From Myxococcales bacterium (GTDB lineage: Bacteria > Myxococcota_A > Polyangia > Palsa-1104 > JAEUJZ01), in contig JAEUJZ010000037.1 of NCBI GenBank assembly GCA_016794505.1, positions 1 through 64,000 of the forward strand: a DNA stretch of 64,000 bases. Direction: 5' to 3'. Below the pieces are notes generated by a model, which worked only from the letters and a program-made list of their open reading frames with translations, had not been told where the DNA came from and did no database searches. Below are positions 17,496 through 25,300 of the stretch, piece by piece (positions within the stretch are counted from its first letter, which is position 1; every line of letters begins with the position of its first letter). Both the position numbers and the translations under genes were made by a program.

Positions 17496-19040
17496 ATGGG
17501 TGAACACCTTCGCGCCTTCCTTCGCAGCCTGGTACCGGCCGTTCCGGCCTCGTACTTCAGCGAACGGACGGCGTCTCATGCGCAGCGAGCCTGGGTGATG
17601 CTGCTGTACGTCGTGTTTGTCTATGGCGCGTTCTATGGCCTGGACGTCGTCGTCTATCCACGGCACGCACTCGTCTTTGGCGTACTGCGCATGGTCGGCG
17701 TGGCCGCCGCGCTCGCTGGGCTGCTGCTCGGCCGACGCAGCGCGCGGGCTCGCTCGATCTTGGCCGTTGCCAGCTATGCCTGGGCGACGTTCTCGGTGTC
17801 GACGATGACCGTCTTGACCGAGGGCTTTGGCTCGAACTATCTGGTCGGCGTCGTCCTGTGCTTCGCTGCGGGATCGACCATCGAGCTCCTTTCCCCCCTT
17901 GGTTTCTTCACGCTCGGGCTGAGCGTCGTCGTCTATCACCTTTCGGCGAACGCGATCTTCGATCACCACATCGCGCGCGGTGAGATCGCGTGGGCGTCCT
18001 TCATGCTGAGTGGAGCCTTGCTCTTGTGCAGCGTGGCAGCCGTGCTGATCGACGAACAGCGACGACGCTTGTTTCTGGCGAAGTTCGATCTAGACGCCAA
18101 GAACCGCGAGCTAGAAAGCAAGCATCGCGAGCTACGCGACTCGTATCGACAAGCCGACCGCATCTTCGCGGCGCTGGCGGAAGCCCTCCAAGGGACGACT
18201 CTCGACGACAAGTATCGACTCGATGAGCAAATTGGGCAGGGCGGATTTGGCGCCGTCTATCGCTCGACCGACCTCGCAAGCGGGGCATCGGTCGCCGTCA
18301 AAGTGTTCCGTCCGCAGGTAGGCAACGAGTCGCTGTTGGCCCTCAAGCGCTTCCAGCAGGAAGGAGCATCGGCCAAGCGCGTCAACCACCACAACGCCAT
18401 CAACGTCTTCGGCTCGGGCGTCTCATCAGACGGCATCGCCTACATCGTCATGGAGCTTCTCGAAGGCCACTCACTTGCCGTCGAGCTGCGAGAAAAAGGT
18501 CGCCTGCCGGTATCCCGAAGCTGTCACATCGCACGCTCGATCGCGCTGGCCCTTGCCGCCGCGCACCGCGCCGGCATCGTGCATCGCGATGTCAAACCCG
18601 AGAACGTCTTTTTGCATCGAGCCGGCGAAGATGAAGTCGTCAAGGTGCTCGACTTCGGCGCGGCCAAGCGACACGAGGGCGAAGATGCGCAGACCGCGAC
18701 CATGACCGGGATGATCGGCACGCCCATCTACATGGCCCCCGAGCGCTTCGAAAGTGGCGAGTGCGACGGCCGCGCGGATGTCTACAGCGTGGGCATCCTG
18801 TTCTATCAAATGCTGACCGGGCGCCTGCCGTTTACAGCGAAGGAAGGCGAGATCTGGTCGCTTGTCTCGAAGCATCGGCATGCCCCGCCACCTCCGCTGA
18901 ACGTGGAAGGGGACGCGGTGCCGCCTCGCGTTGCAGCCCTGTGCCTGCGGGCTCTGGCCAAGCAGCCGCAGGATCGTCCCAGCGCCGAAGAGCTGGCGCG
19001 CGAGATCACAGCGATGGAGGAGAGTCCTGCAGAAACGTAA
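17496..19040 (+). CDS. Membrane Ser/Thr protein kinase (Hanks type)
   Basis: A 514-residue kinase with an unusual N-terminal membrane domain: about six hydrophobic segments between residues 30 and 185, then a coiled-coil-like stretch (DLDAKNRELESKHRELRDSY), then the kinase domain. Kinase landmarks are GQGGFGAVY near residue 247, AVKVF (ATP-binding Lys), HRDVKPEN with catalytic Asp 365, DFG at 386 and MAPERF. All catalytic residues are present. In most bacterial kinases the membrane helix follows the kinase; here it precedes it, as in sensor proteins. The start at 17496 has a GGAGGG site just upstream. Its 3' end overlaps the convergent hydrolase gene by 35 bp. Confidence 0.9.
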   Translation: MGEHLRAFLRSLVPAVPASYFSERTASHAQRAWVMLLYVVFVYGAFYGLDVVVYPRHALVFGVLRMVGVAAALAGLLLGRRSARARSILAVASYAWATFSVSTMTVLTEGFGSNYLVGVVLCFAAGSTIELLSPLGFFTLGLSVVVYHLSANAIFDHHIARGEIAWASFMLSGALLLCSVAAVLIDEQRRRLFLAKFDLDAKNRELESKHRELRDSYRQADRIFAALAEALQGTTLDDKYRLDEQIGQGGFGAVYRSTDLASGASVAVKVFRPQVGNESLLALKRFQQEGASAKRVNHHNAINVFGSGVSSDGIAYIVMELLEGHSLAVELREKGRLPVSRSCHIARSIALALAAAHRAGIVHRDVKPENVFLHRAGEDEVVKVLDFGAAKRHEGEDAQTATMTGMIGTPIYMAPERFESGECDGRADVYSVGILFYQMLTGRLPFTAKEGEIWSLVSKHRHAPPPPLNVEGDAVPPRVAALCLRALAKQPQDRPSAEELAREITAMEESPAET

Positions 19041-19857
19041 ACACCTCGCGATGAAAACGCGGCGCGTCTTCTAGCATCGGCATGTGACCGCAGTCATCAA
19101 AGACGACCAAGCGCCCCTGCGCCAGCATCGGTGCGGCGCGCTGGCCGTGCGCGACCGGAATCACTCGATCCAAGCGACCCCACAGAAGCTGTACCGGCAT
19201 GCGAAGCTGAGAGAGCAGCCCGCGCTGGTCGATCTCACGCTGGCCCCGCGTCAGCGCGTGCGCCCGACGAACGATGCTCAGCGTGGTGGCGCGATGCCAC
19301 GGCGAGCGCGCCTTGTGCAGCGCCGTCCGCAAGAACTCGGCCGAGACCTGCTGCGAGCGCGCGGTGTACAGCCAGCGATACAAGATCCGCATCGTAAGTG
19401 GGTTTGGATGCAGCAGAAGCTCTCCCAATCCAGGAACTTCGAGCAGTCGCATCAGCCAATGAACCTCGGGTCCCAGACTCGCAGGAGCCACCAAGATCAT
19501 TTTCGCGAACTGCTCCGCTCTTCGGGCCGCTGCGGCCATGCTCACTGCGCCGCCCAGCGACCAGCCAAGAATCGAAGTGCGGCTCAGCGACAGTGCATCG
19601 AGGAACGCAAGAACGAACGTGGCCAGCGAGTCCACGTCGTGCGCAGGACACGGCAAAGGCGGCGTCTGACCCCAGCCCGGCAGATCCGGCACCACCACGC
19701 GAAACCGCGAAGCCAACGTGGCAAGGTTTGCCGAAAATGCGGCACTCGTCTCGCCAAGTCCGTGAACAAGCAGCAGCGGCGGGCCCTCGCCGCCAACCAG
19801 ATAGTGCGCAGGGGTTCCAGCCACCGAGACGACGCGTGCTTCCAAATCAGACCGCAT
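19006..19857 (-). CDS. Alpha/beta-hydrolase
   Basis: A 283-residue classical alpha/beta-hydrolase of the epoxide hydrolase/carboxylesterase-like group. LLVHGLGETSAAF gives the oxyanion-hole HG motif, LGWSLGGAVS the nucleophile elbow with Ser, LLWGRLDRVIP the acidic strand, and DDCGHMPMLEDAP the catalytic His. No signal peptide is seen from the ATG at 19857; an upstream extension of 33 residues looks non-coding. It overlaps the convergent kinase gene by 35 bp. Substrate unknown. Confidence 0.85.
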   Translation of the reverse strand: MRSDLEARVVSVAGTPAHYLVGGEGPPLLLVHGLGETSAAFSANLATLASRFRVVVPDLPGWGQTPPLPCPAHDVDSLATFVLAFLDALSLSRTSILGWSLGGAVSMAAAARRAEQFAKMILVAPASLGPEVHWLMRLLEVPGLGELLLHPNPLTMRILYRWLYTARSQQVSAEFLRTALHKARSPWHRATTLSIVRRAHALTRGQREIDQRGLLSQLRMPVQLLWGRLDRVIPVAHGQRAAPMLAQGRLVVFDDCGHMPMLEDAPRFHREVFTFLQDSPPSL

Positions 19858-20036
19858 GATGCGTCTAGCGATAGCACGGTCTGCGCAGAACTCTGCACGC
19901 TCGCTGTCGCGGCCCCCGCTTCTCGCGGGGTCGGCATCCGCGGCGCACGATGGCATCGAGCGCGAAATCCAGCGCGTGTCCCAGGTCTTGACGAAGGCCC
20001 GCGATTTGACAAAGGTGCGGGGCAGAGAGGATCCGC

Positions 20037-21251
20037 GTGGCTCGTCGGCATGTCCTAAGACCCGGAGACTGGGAATCGGTCGCCCTGCGACTCGACGAAA
20101 TCATCAGCGCGCACACGGGCGAGGACCCGTTCGACGAGGCCTTCAAGCTGCTGGTGGCCTGCCTGGCTCACGAAGTCGATCCCAGCGGCGCCGAGCCGTT
20201 TCTTGCGCGCCACCCCGGCGAGTCAGCCATTGCCGAGGTCAACCGGCTGCTCAGGCTGGCTTTCGAGCGCTGGCCGGGGATCCTTTCGCCCAGCGCCACC
20301 ACGCACCTAAGCGCCCCCGAGCTTATGCGCTGCGCGACGGCTCTGGCTGGGGTTCGCTTGCTGGACAAGGACCTGGTCGGGCTGGACGCCATCTTTGAGT
20401 TCATCGTCAGCCAAGCCAAAAAGGGACAAAAAGGGCAGTTCTTCACGCCGCGGCATGTCATCGCGGCCATCGTCGACATGGTCCGCCCGCAAGCCGGCGA
20501 GTGCGTCGCCGATCCGGCCTGTGGCTCGGGTGGGTTTTTGCATCATGCGCTGCGCTACCAGCCACGCTGCTCGGTCTGGGGTTTCGACCAGGACAGCCGG
20601 GCCAGCCGGGTAGCGCGCGTCATGCTGGCCGCCAGCGGCGAGGACGCATCGCGCATTACGCGACTCGACAGCCTGCGCCGACCCAGCCGCGATTCTTCCC
20701 CAGATACTTATTCATGTATAGAACACAGTATGCTTCATCGTTATCCCCAATTCAAAGGCTTCGATTTAATTATAACAAATCCACCCTTTGCTGGAGATGT
20801 CGGCGAAGAATATTCCAAGCACTATCAACTTGCACAAAGCCGACGCGTCGAGCGCGATGTATTGTTTATTGAGCGCTGCGTCGAGCTATTGAAGCCCCAG
20901 GGGCGCTTGGCCATGGTTCTGCCCTATAACAAAATGGGCGGGCAGCACTGGGGGTATATGCGAAAGTGGCTCATGGTACGAATGTCGCTGGTGGCCGTCT
21001 TGGCCCTGGGGCGCCATACCTTTCAACCACATACCAGCCAAAAGGCCTGCGTGCTGATTGGTATAAAGCGAACCATGCCCGTATCGCGATTTGATGACGA
21101 CGAGATTCTTTTCTTTATCAGCGATCGTGAGGGCAAAGATCCGCGCGGACGCCTGCTGCTGGGCCCAGATGGCTGCTCGGTCGCACACGATCTGCCCGAG
21201 GCCACGCCGCTTGTTCAGGCCCGCTTCGATCGACTGCAGGCGCTTGTCTAG
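20037..21251 (+). CDS. N6-adenine DNA methyltransferase, HsdM-like (type I-like)
   Basis: A 404-residue N-6 adenine methylase. GQFFTPRHVIAAIVDMVRP precedes motif I (DPACGSGGF, SAM binding) and motif IV (NPPF, catalytic), the order typical of type I HsdM. It is shorter than normal HsdM (about 500 residues). It starts at a GTG with AGAGGA upstream. The specificity gene begins 2 bp after its stop. No restriction (hsdR) or helicase gene lies within reach. The GC content falls sharply at about 20698-20850 and again near 21050-21115 inside the gene, unlike its flanks, which suggests foreign origin or mosaic structure. Confidence 0.88.
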   Translation: MARRHVLRPGDWESVALRLDEIISAHTGEDPFDEAFKLLVACLAHEVDPSGAEPFLARHPGESAIAEVNRLLRLAFERWPGILSPSATTHLSAPELMRCATALAGVRLLDKDLVGLDAIFEFIVSQAKKGQKGQFFTPRHVIAAIVDMVRPQAGECVADPACGSGGFLHHALRYQPRCSVWGFDQDSRASRVARVMLAASGEDASRITRLDSLRRPSRDSSPDTYSCIEHSMLHRYPQFKGFDLIITNPPFAGDVGEEYSKHYQLAQSRRVERDVLFIERCVELLKPQGRLAMVLPYNKMGGQHWGYMRKWLMVRMSLVAVLALGRHTFQPHTSQKACVLIGIKRTMPVSRFDDDEILFFISDREGKDPRGRLLLGPDGCSVAHDLPEATPLVQARFDRLQALV

Positions 21252-21253
21252 CC

Positions 21254-21931
21254 ATGGGCCGCCATGTCTTGCGACGCGCGGGCGAGCTAGCCGGGGCGTG
21301 GATCTTGGCCCCCGAGCGCTATGACCCGCGTCGGCTGGTGGCCGTCGGTTCGACGCGACGCGTGGCCGAGCTTGTCGACTTCGTGACAGACAGCGTGCAT
21401 GCACAGTCGCTGCCGCCCGAGCGCCCGCTGCTTGTGCTGGATACCAGCCATGCCTATGACGGGTTTGTGGTGCTGCGCCATGCCCCTGGCAGGCCCGCTG
21501 ATCTGGGCAGCGCCAAGCGCACGCTGCAGGCTGGCGATGTCCTGGTTTCGCGCTTGCGGCCTTATCTGCGTCAGATTGCCTATGTCGATGAAGATCTGTT
21601 CTGGCGCGATCCCGCAGGAAACGATGTGTGCGGAAGCAGTGAGTTTTTTGTATTGCGCAGCAAAGCCGGCTTCGACGCAGCCGCTTTGGTGCCTTTTTTG
21701 CTTTCGCCACCCGTGCAAGCGGCGCTGTCAGCCGGGCAAGAGGGGGGTCATCATCCGCGGTTTTCCAGGGAGCTGCTTGCGACAATGCCCGTGCCCGACT
21801 GCGTTGTGCAAGACGCAGCCGCGACAGCGCAGCGGGTCCGCGAGCTAGCCCGCAGCCTTCGCCACGCCATGAATGGCCTGTGCTCGCTGGTTATGTCGAT
21901 ACAAAATCCGATAACGGAGCGATCGACATAA
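21254..21931 (+). CDS. Half-size type I specificity subunit (HsdS-like)
   Basis: A 225-residue protein with the end of a target-recognition domain: LQAGDVLVSRLRPYLRQIAYV is the recurrent HsdS motif, followed by FFVLRSKAG and a C-terminal helix (AATAQRVRELARSLRHAM) of the conserved spacer type. Full HsdS has two such domains in about 400 residues; this has one, so it probably dimerises to recognise a palindromic or symmetric split site. It is 2 bp downstream of hsdM and clearly co-transcribed. The pair could be a solitary methylation system, an anti-restriction module or a remnant. Confidence 0.75.
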   Translation: MGRHVLRRAGELAGAWILAPERYDPRRLVAVGSTRRVAELVDFVTDSVHAQSLPPERPLLVLDTSHAYDGFVVLRHAPGRPADLGSAKRTLQAGDVLVSRLRPYLRQIAYVDEDLFWRDPAGNDVCGSSEFFVLRSKAGFDAAALVPFLLSPPVQAALSAGQEGGHHPRFSRELLATMPVPDCVVQDAAATAQRVRELARSLRHAMNGLCSLVMSIQNPITERST

Positions 21932-21975
21932 CGTCGCACTAGGCATGAAATTGTGCAGCGTATGAAGGGCGTTAC

Positions 21976-22383
21976 CTAGACAACCGATTCAAGCGTAGGC
22001 AGGCACATGCGGGACTTGGCGAGCATCATACCGATGTTCGCGCTCTTGCGGGCAACGAAGACAACGACATGCTCATTGTTCTTCTTGCCGCGCACGAAGA
22101 CGTGCAGCAAGTTGTCGCTGAAAATGATCATCTCTTGGAAATAGTGATGACCATCATCCTTCAGGCCGCGCGACTTCTTGAACATGCGCTCGATGGCCAC
22201 GACGTTCGAGCCCTGGAACAGGTCTGCCGTCGCTGCGGACACCAGGTCAAGGACCTCGCGCGGGTGCGAGTCCACGGTCTTCACCGCCAGCAACATGCCG
22301 GTAGACATATCGACATAACCGCCGGCAACACATTCAGGAATATCGCGAATCGCTTTACCTAGAGCGTTCTCAAGTGGGGTCAT
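21976..22383 (-). CDS. Roadblock/LC7-like small protein
   Basis: A 135-residue protein starting at the ATG at 22383, inside the 3' end of the giant ABC-phosphatase gene (14-bp overlap), with GGAG upstream. The segment CVAGGYVDMSTGMLLAVKTV followed by helices and the strand pair LLHVFVRG/EHVVVFVARK resembles Roadblock/LC7 domains, which bind small GTPases such as MglA or act as dimerisation modules. Assignment is by pattern only. Translation is coupled to the giant protein, so the two are probably functional partners. No Ras-like GTPase gene occurs in this window. Confidence 0.55.
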   Translation of the reverse strand: MTPLENALGKAIRDIPECVAGGYVDMSTGMLLAVKTVDSHPREVLDLVSAATADLFQGSNVVAIERMFKKSRGLKDDGHHYFQEMIIFSDNLLHVFVRGKKNNEHVVVFVARKSANIGMMLAKSRMCLPTLESVV

Positions 22384-25300
22384 CGGACTTCTCCTTCTTT
22401 TCGGGCAATTGGGCACCCTGACTGTTTATTGGGTGCGCATCGGCTACGGTCTTACGTTTCTTTCGCTGGCCCCCTTCCATGGGCCACATGTGTGAAAGCC
22501 ATTCTTCAAATCGACTTAAAAATGCGACCTGTTTTTCCGACTGGATCCACCCCGGCTCGACCGCCCGTACGTCGCGCAGCGCCGTGGTCGCGGGCGTGCC
22601 TTCCCAGATCAGCTGGCAGGCCAGCATGGTTCCGGTCCGCCCCAGCCCCGCTTTGCAGTGGAAGCCGACGGCCTGCCCGCCGGCCACAAGCTCAGCCACC
22701 CGCGCGCAGAGCTGGGCCGCGGCCTCCTCTGTGGGGACGTCCATGTCGATGATGGGGAACTGGATGTTGCGCAGATCGTGTCGGGCGATCTCGTCGGCCG
22801 GCAGCGGCTCGTGCGTCAAGGTCACCAGCCAGGCCACGCCCGTGCTGCGAATCAAGTCCAGGTCGTACGCCAGATCGTTGGTCATGCCAGGGGCAGGCAT
22901 GCCCGCCAGCGCGCCGAGTCGCAGCCACTGAAAGCCCCGCGGACCCCGACCGGAAAAGCGGCGGGACAGCGGGACCGCCGCAGCGACCGGCTCAGCGACG
23001 GGCGGCGCGGCAGGGGTGGGCGGCGCAGGATCCGGGGCCGTCGGTGCGCTTTCGACGCTGGGCGCCACGGGGGCCGCAGGCTCCGTCGCTGGCTCAGGTG
23101 GAGGCGGGGCCTGCATCCGGGTGTAGCCGTCTAGAACCCAGCCATGCAGAGCCTGCAGGTCGCTGGCCATGGCGGCGCTCTGCGACAGGATCAGGACCGC
23201 GCGCTGCCCAGCCTGCTGCTTGAGAACGGCGATCACGCGCTCGCGCGGACCCGGCAGAAGACCCGCAAGGGGCTCGTCCAGAACCAGCACAGCCGGCGAG
23301 CTGGTGATGGCGCGCAGGATCTCAAGCACGCGCCGCTCGGCGTCTTCGATGCTGGTCATGTCGCGATCCAAGCGCTGCAAGAGCTCGGGAAAGCCCGCCT
23401 CGGTAATCAGGCGGGTCGTCTCGGCGCGCTGCTCGGGCCGCGACAGCGAGCGCTCGGCCAGGGCACTGCCCAAATAGCCAGCGACCGACATCATCAGAAG
23501 CTGCGCCCCAGCCTGCGGCGTCATCGGCGAGTTGTCGTCTGACAGCTCAGCCTGGCCATAGCGGGCCTGGCCTTCCATGTGGAAGTTGCGAGGCCGCGGA
23601 CCGCACAACACGCGCACCAGCATGCGCTTGGCCATGCCGTCGGGAATGCCGAGCACAAACAGCCCGCGCTCGGGCAGATCCAGGTTGAGATCCTGCAGCA
23701 CCATGCGCGTCCCGACGCGCAGACCAAAGTGGCGTAGCGATAGCGACAGCGGCTTGCCGCTGGTCTCATCGATCCACAGGGCCTCGGCGTCCTGCGCCGG
23801 CTCGGCAGGCACGACCGGCGGGGGCACAGCAGCGGGAACCACGACCTCTGGCACGGGCTCAGGCGCTTCGACCGACGGCAAGACCGGACCGGCCTGAAAC
23901 TCTTCGGACAGGTATTCGCTCGACGAGTCGGGCGACGGGACATAGCAGCCGCCCGTGCGCACATAGTCTTGTCCCGCACGGCTCTTGGGTCCGCTGAAGA
24001 ACACCTCGGTCGTCTCGCTCTCTTGCAGGCGTCCGCCGGCCAGCAGCATCATGCGGTGACTGATCACGCGGGCGTGCTGCTGGTTGTGCGTGACGAACAG
24101 GATCATCCGCCGCAGGCCCTCGGCTTTCAGGACATCGATGATCAGCGCGGCTTCCACATCGCTCAGCCCAGCCGTCGGCTCGTCGATGCACAGAAGCGGT
24201 GGGTTGCGCAGGATCGCGCGAGCCATCACCAGCCGCCACCACTCGCCATCGCCCAGCGCGGGCTGCAAGCGGCCAGCTTCGGTGTGCAAGCTGTCACACA
24301 GCCGCGACAAGCGAACGCGCTGCAGCACGGCCTGCAGCTGCGCCTCGCTCACCGGCTCGACAGCGTCCGAGCGCAGAAAGTCGCCGATCGACAGCGTCGT
24401 GCGATGCAGCGTCTGCGGAATGGTCACGGGTCGCAGTCCCGCGCCAAGGGGCTGGCCCTCGTACAGGCAGCTACCGCTAAACGTCCAGCCGCCGCTCTGT
24501 CGGTTGTGGCCCCCCAAGATGCCCAGCAGCGACGATTTGCCGCTGCCGCCAGGGCCCATGATGGCGCAGACCCCACGCCGTTCCAGGCTGAACGTCAGGT
24601 CCTTAAGCACGGTGCGATCGTCGACGCGGGCCGTGAAATGATCGAGCACCAGAAGCGGTGGCTGCGTATCCCAGTCCGCGACCGGACCGCTGAAAAAGAC
24701 GGGCTCACGGAGCGATGCGCCGACATCAGCCGGGGGAACGACGTGTTCGCGCGCTGCCGGTTGCGGGCCGTCCGCGTCGACTGCCACAGCACGGGCCAGG
24801 CTGAAGGACGCTGCATCAGACCGCGCGTCCTCGTCGGCGGTGGTCTGCTCTGCCTCGCCAAGCTCGATCGCGCCAGCAGCCTGCGGCACGTCCACGGTCG
24901 GTGCTTCCTGTGCGGCCGGCGCGGCCAGTGACTCTGTACTCACCCAAGAAGCCGTCGCGGCCCCGCCTGTCTGGACGCCCTCGTCCAGCGCGCGATCCAG
25001 CACATCAAGGTCGGCCGACTGCGCCGGCTCCGCCGCGCCCGCGTCGTGTCCACCCGTCTCTCGCTCGCGCAGTGCGTGCGCAAGCTGCGCATCCAGCAGT
25101 CGATCGAGCGCTTCGGCCGCACTCTCGGCTGGCCGCGCCGTTTCCAACGCCGGCTCGTCCGCTTCCCTGGCAGAGAGCCACGGCGCACGAGCCCTCTCGC
25201 TCGGCTGGCCCTCCCCTACCGACTCGCCGTCTGCGCTCTGGGTGCTCTCGACACGAAGCAGCCCGGCTTCCAGGAAGTCGTCGCGCCGTGTTTCAAATAC

